Origin: CAVSIS01 sp963814875
Lineage (GTDB): Bacteria; Acidobacteriota; Thermoanaerobaculia; Thermoanaerobaculales; Sulfomarinibacteraceae
NCBI GenBank assembly: GCA_963814875.1
Contig: CAWFFJ010000014.1
Coordinates: 1-55,604 of the forward strand
DNA length: 55,604 bases
Direction of reading: 5' to 3'
The notes under the pieces are model-generated. The model did not search any database, was not told where the DNA came from, and was given only the letters and a program-made list of their open reading frames with translations. The first letter of the stretch is position 1, and each line of letters starts with the position of its first letter. The position numbers were made by a program, and so were the translations under genes. Shown in pieces: positions 33,357 to 41,745 of the stretch.

Positions 33357-33998
33357 CTACCTGACCTCGAGCGGCGGTGTCGGCACGCCGGGCCGTTGGT
33401 TGATCGGAACGCGGGAGCCCTGGCCACCCTGGTTCTCGCGGTACACGAACTTCCAGTCGCAGTACCGGGTTCGGCCCTCGTACACACGGATGCTGTCATC
33501 GCAGGAGGTCGAGCGGACGCCGATGATCGGGCCGACCTGCTGTCCGGGCCGGATTCCGGGCAGGTCGCCGACCGGTCCCGGGGGCGCTGTTGGCACCGGT
33601 GTCGGAGTTGGCTGGGGACCAGAGGTGGGGAGCCCACTGGGGCCCGTGGTGAGGGGCTGTCCCTCCTCGCCGAGGTGGATGATCCCCCACTCCTCGGAGC
33701 CGGTCATCGGGTCCTTCCAGCGCTGGCGTATCACCCGCGGCTTGGCCTCCCACATCTCCTTGAGCGTGACCGGAAAGCGCCCGAATCGGGCCTTGAAGAT
33801 CCGGATCGCCTCGACGTACTGCTCGCCGCGAAACACCAGCTCGGCTTCCTTCTCGCGCTGGGCCTGGAACGAGACCGCCTGAACCGCCGCGCCCATCGCG
33901 ATCGCCATCACGGCCACAATGAACATCAGCATCACCAGCGTGAACCCGGCCTCGCCCCGGACGGCGGCCGCCGCGGTCCGCCCTCGCACCGTCACCAC
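33357..33998 (-). CDS. Minor pseudopilin lacking Glu5
   Basis: A 213-residue pseudopilin. The prepilin cleavage site is EAG/FTLVMLMFIVAVMAIAMG, a class III signal; the mature fifth residue is Met, where most pilins have Glu. GspK-like tip subunits also lack it. The globular part contains EEWGIIHLGEEGQPL and a Pro/Thr-rich loop (PTPTPVPTAPPGP). A GTG at 33998, 33995 or 33989 may be the start: the last has a GGAG at eight bases. It follows two GspG-like genes as the final gene of the secretion operon and probably sits at the tip or assembly end of the pseudopilus. Confidence 0.72.
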   Translation of the reverse strand: MVTVRGRTAAAAVRGEAGFTLVMLMFIVAVMAIAMGAAVQAVSFQAQREKEAELVFRGEQYVEAIRIFKARFGRFPVTLKEMWEAKPRVIRQRWKDPMTGSEEWGIIHLGEEGQPLTTGPSGLPTSGPQPTPTPVPTAPPGPVGDLPGIRPGQQVGPIIGVRSTSCDDSIRVYEGRTRYCDWKFVYRENQGGQGSRVPINQRPGVPTPPLEVR

Positions 33999-34435
33999 TC
34001 CGCGTAGGAGCTGCCGTCGAGCGCGGTGCCCTCGGCGCCCGACTTGATGTCCATGATTCCGCCTGAGCTTTCGTCGAGCGGCTGGAGGTCCTTCTCGTCA
34101 TCGGCCTCGGCGTAGACCGGCACCCAGGTGGCCGACGACTTGGTGATCGGGTCGACCGGAACGATGCGCATGTAGCCGAGGTTGACCAGCTCCTCGAGCG
34201 ACGCCGGGTAGTGGCCGCGGTCGGCGAGGTACTGGTCGATGCACGAGCGCATGGTGAACAGATCCTCGCGCAGCACTGCTTCCCTGGCCTTCTGCGGGGC
34301 GTTGCGCATCGCCGGAACCGCGATGGTCGCGAGGATGCCGATGATCGCCACCACGACGATCAGCTCGATGAGGGTGAAGCCGCGCGCGCCGCGGGCGGGC
34401 GCCGACCGGTCACGTGCACGGTAGTCGCCTGCCAT
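33992..34435 (-). CDS. gspG: Major pseudopilin, GspG-like
   Basis: Prepilin leader ARGARG/FTLIELIVVVAIIGILATI with Glu5 present, then the GspG core: a YLADRGHYPASLEELV stretch, PVDPITKSSATWVPVY and the C-terminal ALDGSSYAEW typical of GspG. It has 147 residues. It is the stalk subunit of the periplasmic pseudopilus that drives the secretion piston. The ATG at 34435 is three bases after the next gene. It and the previous gene are two GspG paralogues in tandem. Confidence 0.87.
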   Translation of the reverse strand: MAGDYRARDRSAPARGARGFTLIELIVVVAIIGILATIAVPAMRNAPQKAREAVLREDLFTMRSCIDQYLADRGHYPASLEELVNLGYMRIVPVDPITKSSATWVPVYAEADDEKDLQPLDESSGGIMDIKSGAEGTALDGSSYAEW

Positions 34436-34438
34436 GAC

Positions 34439-34909
34439 TCACCAATCCTTGTACTTGGTACCGTCCAACGCGGTGGCGTCGGACTTCGAGTAGACGTCGT
34501 AGACGTTCTCGCCCCCCCAGCTGTCGCTGTCCCAGTCGTCCTGGTAGCTGCGCAGCCCCCATTCAGTGTCTCCGGTCATCGGGTCGACCGGAATGCGGCG
34601 AAGGAACTTGCGCTTGGTGTCCTGGCCGACCAGCTGGACGCCCTCGACCAGGGTCTCGAGGTCGGGCGGGTAGCCCTCCGAGCCGAGCTTGATCGGGATC
34701 ATGCCCTGGTCGGAGAGGCGCTTGAAGTCGTCGATGGCGGTCCGCATCTGGCGCAGGGCAAGGTGCAGCTCGGCCTCTTTGCGCCGCTTGACCGTGAACT
34801 TCGCCACCGGAAGCACGATGGTGGCAAGCAGCGCGATGAGAGCCGCCACCATCACCAGCTCGGCGAGAGTGAAGCCGGCCTCACGGCGGCGGGCGAGGTC
34901 GCGGATCAT
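34439..34909 (-). CDS. Pseudopilin, second GspG-like paralogue
   Basis: A 156-residue pseudopilin with leader RRREAG/FTLAELVMVAALIALLATI, Glu5 kept. The middle reads AVAKFTVKRRKEAELHLALR without a break, then the family-like GYPPDLETLV, RIPVDPMTGDTEWGLR and a C-terminal ALDGTKYKDW. It is similar in plan to the next gene, suggesting duplication. The ATG overlaps the secretin stop (ATGA). A starting ATG further upstream belongs to the secretin frame. Confidence 0.83.
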   Translation of the reverse strand: MIRDLARRREAGFTLAELVMVAALIALLATIVLPVAKFTVKRRKEAELHLALRQMRTAIDDFKRLSDQGMIPIKLGSEGYPPDLETLVEGVQLVGQDTKRKFLRRIPVDPMTGDTEWGLRSYQDDWDSDSWGGENVYDVYSKSDATALDGTKYKDW

Positions 34910-37380
34910 GGTGAGGTCGATCCTCCGGTGCTGTCGTCGACCACAAACAGCGCACCGTCGCGCACCGCCACCGGCAGGCGGGAGCCGTCGGCCGCAATCG
35001 CGCCGTCGACGGTGAAGACCAGCGGCACCGGCCCGGCGGTCTCGCCGCGGAGATGGACCAGGGCCACCACTTGGGGCACCTCCTGGACCTGATCGAGGCC
35101 GAGGTCGAAGGAGACCCACCCATCTTTGGCGTTCGCGTCGCGTGAGTTCAAACGCACCCCGGGAACGGCGTCCGCGCCAAGCAGGGTCGCCCGTGCCGGG
35201 TCGTAGGACAGCACCAGCGGCAGCCGGACGCCGCCCGCCTTGCCCGAAACCACGACCTGGACCACCGTCTCCTGGCCCGGGTGGACCGACACCACCGACG
35301 GCTCGATGCCGAGAATCACCGGCAGCGTCGTTGCCTTGCCGATCTGGCTCTGGTCCGTCGCGGAGCCGTCCGGCTCCTCGCTCGGGGAAATTTCCTCTTC
35401 CGGTGTCGAGCCCTCCTCGGTTCCCTGGAGGGGCTCGGCGGAGGCGCCCGAGACGCCGCCCGACGGCACCAACGATTTGCCCTCCTCGCCGGGCTCAGGA
35501 GTGGGTTCCGCACCCGGCCGCACGAGCTGCGGCCGCACCGGGCCGCGTGGACGGGTGGGAGCGTTCTGGTCGGTCGTGCCCTGGTCGGACTGATCGGACT
35601 GGTCAGTGCGATCGCGCGGATCGAACGGCCCGCGGTCCGCGCGCCCGGAGTGGACGCGGGCGGTCGAACCGGAGTACGAGATCCGGCTCTCGGTGCCGAC
35701 CCACAGCGGCGCAAGGTCCTGCTCGGAGATGTCGGGGAAGCGCACGATGTGCGGGGTCAGGGTCAGCACCAGGTCGACCGTCTGGCGGTCCTTCGCCTTC
35801 GAGGTGAACAGCCGGCCGAGCAAGGGAATGTCGGAGAGCAGGGGGACGCGGCTCTCGGACTCGTTTTCGTCGCGCTGGTAGAGGCCGGCGAGCAGGTTGG
35901 TTTCGCCGTCCTTGAGGCGGATCACGGTATTGATCTTGCGGGTGCCGATGATCGGCTGAGCTTGACCGTTTGGGCCCGTGACGTCGCCCGTCTTGCGCGA
36001 GACCTCGACCGTGACCTTGAGCGTGATCTCACGGTTGTGGTGGACCCGCGGCTCGACCTCGATCGTGATGCCGACGTCCTGGTACTGGTACGACGTGATC
36101 GGCACCACCGAGGACCCGACGGTGTTCGAGGTGTTGAAGCTCGTCACCGGGATCGGCAGCCGGTCGCCGATCACCAGCGACGCCTTCTCGCCCTCGGTCG
36201 AGCGCAGCTGCGGCTGGGCCAGAGTCTGGGCCTCGCTGGTCGACTTGATGAGCTTGAGCAGGATGTTCGGCACCGTGATCGACCACGCGCTGCGAGTGAT
36301 CGAGCTGAGCTCGTTGAGGAAGATCGTATCGCTGCCGTCGCCGACCTTGCTCGGGTCGAGCGCGAGGCTGGTCTGGTAGGCCGAGAGCAGTGCGCCGATG
36401 TCGGTCTTCTTGGTCGCGCTGATCTGGATCAGCTCGACGTCGATCATGACCTCTGCCTTGGCCTTGTCGTTCATGTCGATCAGGCGCTCGGCGATCGCGA
36501 CCTTGTCGGCGGTGTCGCGCAGGGTGATGGCGTTGAGCTGCTCGTTGGTCGCGAGGCGCCGCGCCTCGATCAGCGAGCGCAGTAGCTTGTCGACGTCCTT
36601 GACGTCGGCGTTGGAGAGGAAGAAGGTCTTGATGACCAGGTCCTCGTACTCGCGGCGGTTCTGCGGGTTGTCCTCGGCGATCAGGATGGTGTGCTCGTCC
36701 TGGACCTTGTAGAAGTGCCCCGCCGCCTGCATGACGATCTCGAGCGCCTGCTGGGCGGTGACGTCGCTGAGCTCGATCGACAGCTTGTCGTCCTTCAGCT
36801 TCGGGTCGAAGAGCACGTTGAAGCCGTAGGCCTTCGCCATTGCCTGGTAGATCTCCTTGACCGGCTTCGGCTTGGGAAAGGTCAGCGTGATCGGCTCCTT
36901 GGACCGCGGGTTGAGGATCGGGGGCTGAACCTTGGCCTGGCGGGCCTTCGCCTTCATCTCCTCGAGAGTCTGCTCGCCATTGGGTCGAGCCAGGATGTCG
37001 AGCTCCTTGTCGACCCGCTCAAGCTCCTGCTCCGCAAACTGGTGGGTAGGGTCGAGCTGGATCGCGAGCTGGAACTCGTCGTGCGCCTGCGGCAGCCTGC
37101 CGAGCTCCTTGAACGCGAGACCGCGTTGGAAGTGGTCCTGGCCGGCCTTCAGCCGGGCCCGGGTCAGCGCCATGCGGTACTCGAGGCTGTCCGGCTCCCT
37201 GGCCAGCGCCTCGAGGTAGTAGTAGACGGCCGCGTCCCAGTTCAGCTCGTGGGCGGCCTCCTGGCCCTGACGCCCCGGCCGTTCGGCCGTTGAGCAGCCA
37301 GCGGCGACAACGAGGCCGAGGGCCACGAGGACGCCGGTGGCGCGTCTCAAGCTAGTTTGTTTCCAGGGGTACACGCACAT
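34906..37380 (-). CDS. gspD: Secretin with TPR-like N-terminus and C-terminal cohesin-like domain
   Basis: The outer-membrane channel of the secretion/pilus machine. Lipoprotein signal with lipobox VVAAGC (near residue 29); tetratricopeptide-like helices at about 40-130; N0/N1-type domains at about 165-310 (ITLTFPKPKPVKEIYQAMAK); the secretin domain to about 560 with the PLLSDIPLLGRLF box and LVLTLTPHIVR; a Pro/Glu/Ser-rich linker; and a C-terminal cohesin-like domain from about 690 (SVVSVHPGQETVVQVVVSGK...LSYDPARATLLGADAV). The cohesin-like tail and TPRs are extra relative to classical GspD. The ATG at 37380 has GGAGG immediately before it; the GTG at 37374 has better spacing. It overlaps the preceding small gene by 29 bases. 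Confidence 0.86.
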   Translation of the reverse strand: MCVYPWKQTSLRRATGVLVALGLVVAAGCSTAERPGRQGQEAAHELNWDAAVYYYLEALAREPDSLEYRMALTRARLKAGQDHFQRGLAFKELGRLPQAHDEFQLAIQLDPTHQFAEQELERVDKELDILARPNGEQTLEEMKAKARQAKVQPPILNPRSKEPITLTFPKPKPVKEIYQAMAKAYGFNVLFDPKLKDDKLSIELSDVTAQQALEIVMQAAGHFYKVQDEHTILIAEDNPQNRREYEDLVIKTFFLSNADVKDVDKLLRSLIEARRLATNEQLNAITLRDTADKVAIAERLIDMNDKAKAEVMIDVELIQISATKKTDIGALLSAYQTSLALDPSKVGDGSDTIFLNELSSITRSAWSITVPNILLKLIKSTSEAQTLAQPQLRSTEGEKASLVIGDRLPIPVTSFNTSNTVGSSVVPITSYQYQDVGITIEVEPRVHHNREITLKVTVEVSRKTGDVTGPNGQAQPIIGTRKINTVIRLKDGETNLLAGLYQRDENESESRVPLLSDIPLLGRLFTSKAKDRQTVDLVLTLTPHIVRFPDISEQDLAPLWVGTESRISYSGSTARVHSGRADRGPFDPRDRTDQSDQSDQGTTDQNAPTRPRGPVRPQLVRPGAEPTPEPGEEGKSLVPSGGVSGASAEPLQGTEEGSTPEEEISPSEEPDGSATDQSQIGKATTLPVILGIEPSVVSVHPGQETVVQVVVSGKAGGVRLPLVLSYDPARATLLGADAVPGVRLNSRDANAKDGWVSFDLGLDQVQEVPQVVALVHLRGETAGPVPLVFTVDGAIAADGSRLPVAVRDGALFVVDDSTGGSTSP

Positions 37381-37924
37381 CCTCCGATTCGGGGTAGCCG
37401 ACGAACCCGATGGTCACCGACTCGTAACCAACCTGACGCACGATGAAGGTGTTGTCGAGGACCATTCCGGGGATCGCGACATCGACCTGGTCGTCCCTGC
37501 GGAAAACCGCGACGGTCAGGCGTTCGGGCCCGAAGGCACCGATGAACTGGCGGTTGAAAGGTGGCGGCGGTGGCAGGCGTCCGCCGTTGGGACCTTCGAC
37601 CCATCGCGGGGTCGGGGTCGGCCGCGGCGGCAGGGTCGGCCTCGGCGATGGCGGCGGCAGGGTCGGCGCCGGGGTCGGGGTCGGCGGCACGCCAAAGCCG
37701 AACGGGTTGCGCCCGATCCCGCCGGCAGGCTCGGGCGGAGGGGTCATGCGGGCGGTCTCGAGCACTGGGATGTCCCGCCCCTGGTAGGCGAGCACGTCGC
37801 CTTTCGTCCCGCCGCCGGCGCCGCTCCCGGAGCCGGCCCGGTGGGTCAACAGCCATGCCGCCAGCACGGCGAGCGCGCCAACCAGCAACAGCGTGCGGGT
37901 CCGGTTAGCGGGAGCTGCGGCCAC
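37352..37924 (-). CDS. PilP-like inner-membrane protein
   Basis: A 190-residue protein with one N-terminal membrane helix (LLLVGALAVLAAWLLT), a long Pro/Thr-rich linker (PTPTPAPTLPPPSPRPTLPP) and a small C-terminal beta domain (ERLTVAVFRRDDQVDVAIPG to YPESEDVRVPLE). Position between the PilO-like gene and the secretin, single span plus linker plus beta domain, are like PilP or GspC, which bridge the inner-membrane ring to the secretin. Sequence resemblance itself is weak. It starts at GTG and overlaps its neighbours on both sides. Confidence 0.6.
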   Translation of the reverse strand: MAAAPANRTRTLLLVGALAVLAAWLLTHRAGSGSGAGGGTKGDVLAYQGRDIPVLETARMTPPPEPAGGIGRNPFGFGVPPTPTPAPTLPPPSPRPTLPPRPTPTPRWVEGPNGGRLPPPPPFNRQFIGAFGPERLTVAVFRRDDQVDVAIPGMVLDNTFIVRQVGYESVTIGFVGYPESEDVRVPLETN

Positions 37925-38543
37925 GATCGCCTCCGGTCGGAGCCTGACCCGAGGTCAGGCGGTCGAGCAGCTCCTTGTCGGCCCGCGCCAGGTAGGTGGA
38001 CACCGCCAGCGAGATACGGAGATCCTGGCTGCGCGCATCCTCGTCGCCCGTAAACGAGATCCGGTCGACGATCAGGAACTGGGGGCTCTCGGCCAGCGCG
38101 TCGAGCAGCCGACGGACCTGACGGTACTGTGCTTCGAAGGCGAAGCTGATCTGAAACCTCCACAGGCCGAGGTCTTTATTTTCGGTTGCGCTGTACGAGA
38201 AAGTGGCCGGTCGAACTCCCGCCTCACGGGTCGCGTCGCCCACCGCGCGCAGGATCGCGGTGAGACGATCGTCGAGGCTGGCGAACACCTCATCGTACAT
38301 CCGGTCGACGTCGACTTGGAGGGCCTCGACGGCCCGGCGGTCGTCAGCTGCGCGATCCCGAGCCCTCTCGAGCCGCGCGATGGTCTGCTGGAGGGTGTCG
38401 ACGCTCGCCTCGAGAGCTGCCTTGCGACCGATCGTCTCCGAGCTCAGCCACACGTAGACGGCAAGGTTGGCCACGGCGAACAGGACCACCGGCAACCACA
38501 CCGCCAGCAGCCGCCGCCACGCGAGCCAGCCGCGCCCGGTCAT
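37905..38543 (-). CDS. pilO: PilO/GspM-like assembly protein
   Basis: A 212-residue protein: N-terminal helix (LLAVWLPVVLFAVANLAVYVW), coiled coil (about 40-95), then a ferredoxin-like domain (GLWRFQISFAFEAQYRQVRR and ESPQFLIVDRISFTGDEDAR), the plan of PilO, which pairs with PilN in the alignment complex. It starts at the ATG at 38543, overlapped by the PilN stop. Its end overlaps the PilP-like gene by 20 bases. Confidence 0.78.
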   Translation of the reverse strand: MTGRGWLAWRRLLAVWLPVVLFAVANLAVYVWLSSETIGRKAALEASVDTLQQTIARLERARDRAADDRRAVEALQVDVDRMYDEVFASLDDRLTAILRAVGDATREAGVRPATFSYSATENKDLGLWRFQISFAFEAQYRQVRRLLDALAESPQFLIVDRISFTGDEDARSQDLRISLAVSTYLARADKELLDRLTSGQAPTGGDRGRSSR

Positions 38544-39184
38544 CGGCCCCCCGCGGACGTTGGTCCCGCGCCGTCGCTGCCGCCCGGTCCAGGTGTCGCC
38601 TGCGCTGCCGCGGCGGCCACCTCCTCCGGCGGAAGGTAGGTCACCTTGAGCTGGAACGTGTAGCCTGGCACGGAGCTGTCTTCCGGGCTCTTTTCCGCGC
38701 TCGGCAAGGGGTCGGCAAAGCTGGGGTCGGTAATCAGCGCGTCGAGCAACTCAAGCATTGCGTCGCGGGTGCGGGAGATTCCCTGCAGCCCGAGCGAGAT
38801 GCCGTCCTTGGTCACCGAGGGCGCGATCTGCACCAGGCGAACGTCGTACGGCAGCACCCGCTCGAGGTCGTTGAGCATCTCCGACCACGAGAACCCGCGT
38901 TCGCGCAGCACTACGTTGATGCCGTCGGTGCGGGCCGTGATCTGCTTCCACGGCACCCGGTCGAGACGGGTGACATCCTGGCGGAGCTCGGTCTCGACTG
39001 TCCGCTGGGTCGCCGCGAGCCCGCTCTCCCGCGTGACCAGCGCTTCGGTCGCGTCGTTACTCGCCAGGTACAGGTGAATGTTGGCTGCGAGCAGCGCGAG
39101 TGCGATGACGCCGGTCACCGCGGTGAGCAGCCACACCGGACGCGTGTTGATGAAAGGGCGGGTCGCGAGGTTCGGCGCGATCAT
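38540..39184 (-). CDS. pilN: PilN/GspL-C-like assembly protein
   Basis: A 214-residue protein that begins with the characteristic N-terminal PilN segment MIAPNLATRPFINTRPVWLL, which contacts PilM, then one membrane helix and a coiled coil (residues about 45-75), followed by a compact domain ending in a Pro/Gly-rich tail. The ATG at 39184 overlaps the PilM stop (ATGA); the reading frame further upstream has no similarity. It belongs to the PilMNO alignment subcomplex of the machine. Confidence 0.8.
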   Translation of the reverse strand: MIAPNLATRPFINTRPVWLLTAVTGVIALALLAANIHLYLASNDATEALVTRESGLAATQRTVETELRQDVTRLDRVPWKQITARTDGINVVLRERGFSWSEMLNDLERVLPYDVRLVQIAPSVTKDGISLGLQGISRTRDAMLELLDALITDPSFADPLPSAEKSPEDSSVPGYTFQLKVTYLPPEEVAAAAAQATPGPGGSDGAGPTSAGGR

Positions 39185-40095
39185 GCCGGCCACCCACCCA
39201 GGGTCGCGAGCAGCGGGGCGAGGCGGCTCGGGCCGAGGCGTCCCGCGAGCAGCGGGTCGTCCACCAGGTCTGGCCGCGGCTGCGATACGTTCACGCCCTC
39301 CTGGTGCTGCCACCACTCGGTGAGCGCCACTGCCAGCTCGGGCTCGTCGGCGACCACGTCAACTGCCAGCGGGCCGGCCAGCTCCAGGGTCGAGCGGATG
39401 AACGACAGCCCGAGGCGCATCTCGAGCACCGCCACGACATCGGCGGCCTCCCCGGCCGCGAGCGGCTTGGTCCGCACCAGGCGGGCAACGCCGCCCTCGA
39501 GCACCAGCAGCGAGAGAAAGCCGGCCTCCTGCTGCACGACCACCCGGACCGGCACGTCCGACGGCTGCAGCCCGAGGGCGTACAGGCGCGAGGTCACCAA
39601 CCCGGGTACCACCTCGGCCCGGCCGAAGGCTCGCTCGAGGTCGGCGAAGGCCCGCTCGAGACCGACCATGACCATCAGCGAGTGGGGCCCCGGTCCGCGC
39701 ACACCCTGCAGCACCACGGCGATCCGGAGCTCGGCCGGTCGCACAGGGAGCAGCTTCTTCAGCCGCCAACGCACCACCTCGTCGACCTCCTCCGCCCGCC
39801 GCGGCAGGGTGTCGAACTCGAGCAGGTGGGTCCGCACCCACGAGGTCGGCACGACCACGGCCGCGCGCGCCGAGCTTTCCAGGTTCGTGCGCAGCGCCAC
39901 GGCAACCTCGCCGACCCGGTCGACATCGACCGAGTGGAGCCCGACCGGTCCAATCTCGATCGCCCCGTCAGCGAGCGCCGTCACCGCCCCCTGGGTGTGG
40001 CCCTTGCGGTCCCGGACGACGACTGCGAGCGACCCCTGCTCGAGCAGCCAGCCGCTGGTGGGCGGAGGCGACGTCAAGAGACTGCGCCAGCTCAT
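39181..40095 (-). CDS. pilM: PilM/GspL-N-like cytoplasmic actin-fold protein
   Basis: A 304-residue protein with the reduced actin-like ATPase fold of PilM: SLAVVVRDRKGHTQGAVTAL, the VVVPTSWVRTHLLEFDTLPR strand-loop, RRAEEVDEVVRWRLKKLLPV (the shared PilM motif of arginine-rich helix) and DVPVRVVVQQEAGFLSLLVL. It would bind PilN's N-terminal segment on the cytoplasmic side and couple it to the ATPase. It begins at the ATG at 40095, overlapping the GspE stop. The upstream open frame is GspE in another frame. Confidence 0.72.
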   Translation of the reverse strand: MSWRSLLTSPPPTSGWLLEQGSLAVVVRDRKGHTQGAVTALADGAIEIGPVGLHSVDVDRVGEVAVALRTNLESSARAAVVVPTSWVRTHLLEFDTLPRRAEEVDEVVRWRLKKLLPVRPAELRIAVVLQGVRGPGPHSLMVMVGLERAFADLERAFGRAEVVPGLVTSRLYALGLQPSDVPVRVVVQQEAGFLSLLVLEGGVARLVRTKPLAAGEAADVVAVLEMRLGLSFIRSTLELAGPLAVDVVADEPELAVALTEWWQHQEGVNVSQPRPDLVDDPLLAGRLGPSRLAPLLATLGGWPA

Positions 40096-41735
40096 TCGAC
40101 GAAGGTCACCTTGTTGATCTCGCGCAGAGTGGTCTGACCGGCGAACACTCTCTGCAAGGCCGACTCGCGCAGAAAGCGCATCCCCTCTGCCTTGGCGGCC
40201 CGCTTGATCTCGGCCGCCGAGCGGCGGTCGATGATGAGCTCCCGGATGTTGTCGGACAGGTTGAGCAGCTCGGCGATCGCCATCCGGCCGCGGAACCCAG
40301 TCCCGCCGCACTCCATGCACCCGGTTCCTTCGGCAAAGGTGAAGTCAGTATAGCGATCGGACTCGAGCCCGGAGTCCTCGAGCAGGCTCGGCGACACCTT
40401 CGCCGGCCGCTTACAGTGCTCGCAGATCCGGCGCACGAGACGCTGCGCGAGGACGCAGTTGAGCGCCGACACGAAGTTGTAGAGGTCGACCTTCATGTTG
40501 AGGAAGCGGCCGAGGACGTCGACCACGTTGTTGGCGTGCACGGTGGTGAAAACGAGATGGCCGGTGAGCGCCGACTGGACCGCGATCGCGGCGGTCTCCT
40601 CGTCGCGGATCTCGCCAACCATGACCTTGTCCGGGTCGTGACGCAGGATCGAGCGCAGCCCGCGCGCGAACGTCAGACCCTTCTTCTCGTTGACCGGGAT
40701 CTGCGTAATCCCCTTGAGCTGGTACTCGACCGGGTCCTCGATGGTGATGATCTTGTCCTCGGTCGAGGCAATCTCGGCCAGGCAAGCGTACAGGGTGGTG
40801 GTCTTGCCCGAACCGGTCGGTCCGGTCACCAGCACCATCCCATAGGGCTCGTTGATGAACTTGCGGAGCTGGCGCTTCATGTCGTCCTCGAAGCCGAGGA
40901 CGTCGAGGTTCAGGGTGCGGAACTCCGCGTTGGCCGCCTCCTTGTCGAGAATGCGGATGACCACGTCCTCGCCGTGCACCGTGGGCATGATCGAGACGCG
41001 GAAGTCGATCGTCCGGCCCGACAGGCGGACCTTGAAACGCCCGTCCTGGGGAATCCGCTTCTCGGCGATGTCCAGCTCGGACATGACCTTGACGCGGCTG
41101 ACGATGGTCGAGTGGTGACGCTTGTCGATCGGCTCCATGGCCTGATACAGGACGCCGTCGATGCGGTACTTGACCACCACCTCGCGGTCCTGGGTCTCGA
41201 TGTGGATGTCCGACGCCCGCCGTTGGATGGCGTTGAACAGCACCGAGTCCACCAGGCGGATGATCGGTGAGGCATCGGCGGTGATGCGGTCGATCGACAG
41301 CACCTCCTCGCCGTCCTCGGCCTCCTGCACCAATTGCATACGGAAGCCTTCGGTGGCCTCGTCGAGGACCCGCTGAGTCGACTCGGACTTTTCGAGCAGC
41401 TCGTTGATCCTGCGCGCCGGTCCCACCACCAGCTCGAGCGAGCGGGCGAGGGCGAGCTCGAGCTCGTTGACGTCGACCACGTTCGATGGATCGGCCATGA
41501 CCACCCGCAGGGCGCCGTCGTGCTCGCCCAGGGGCAGGAACTGGTAACGCAGCATGACCTCGACCGGGATCGCGCGGAACAGGTCCGCTTCCATGTGGAA
41601 CTCGGTCAGCGGGTCGAACGGAAGCCCGAGCCGATCAGCCAACGCGCGCGCCCGCTCGAGGTCCTCCTGCTCCTGGCGGGTCGCCCCGCCGGCCAGCATG
41701 ACCAGGGTCTGATCGAGGTTTGCGTCGGTCGCCAT
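40092..41735 (-). CDS. gspE: GspE/PilB-type secretion ATPase
   Basis: The hexameric ATPase that powers pseudopilus extension, 547 residues. N-terminal MshEN-like domain, then NAIQRRASDIHIETQDREVV, Walker A GPTGSGKTTTLY, the Asp box TIEDPVEYQL, Walker B with the Glu VMVGEIRDEETA and the His box TGHLVFTTVHANN. The zinc-binding tetracysteine is ICEHCKRP plus GCMECGGTGFRGR. All catalytic motifs are intact. The ATG at 41735 is preceded by GAGGG; a GTG three bases upstream is the alternative start. No PilT-like retraction ATPase is in the operon, which points to secretion more than twitching motility. Confidence 0.95.
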   Translation of the reverse strand: MATDANLDQTLVMLAGGATRQEQEDLERARALADRLGLPFDPLTEFHMEADLFRAIPVEVMLRYQFLPLGEHDGALRVVMADPSNVVDVNELELALARSLELVVGPARRINELLEKSESTQRVLDEATEGFRMQLVQEAEDGEEVLSIDRITADASPIIRLVDSVLFNAIQRRASDIHIETQDREVVVKYRIDGVLYQAMEPIDKRHHSTIVSRVKVMSELDIAEKRIPQDGRFKVRLSGRTIDFRVSIMPTVHGEDVVIRILDKEAANAEFRTLNLDVLGFEDDMKRQLRKFINEPYGMVLVTGPTGSGKTTTLYACLAEIASTEDKIITIEDPVEYQLKGITQIPVNEKKGLTFARGLRSILRHDPDKVMVGEIRDEETAAIAVQSALTGHLVFTTVHANNVVDVLGRFLNMKVDLYNFVSALNCVLAQRLVRRICEHCKRPAKVSPSLLEDSGLESDRYTDFTFAEGTGCMECGGTGFRGRMAIAELLNLSDNIRELIIDRRSAAEIKRAAKAEGMRFLRESALQRVFAGQTTLREINKVTFVE

Positions 41736-41745
41736 CACGCCCTCT

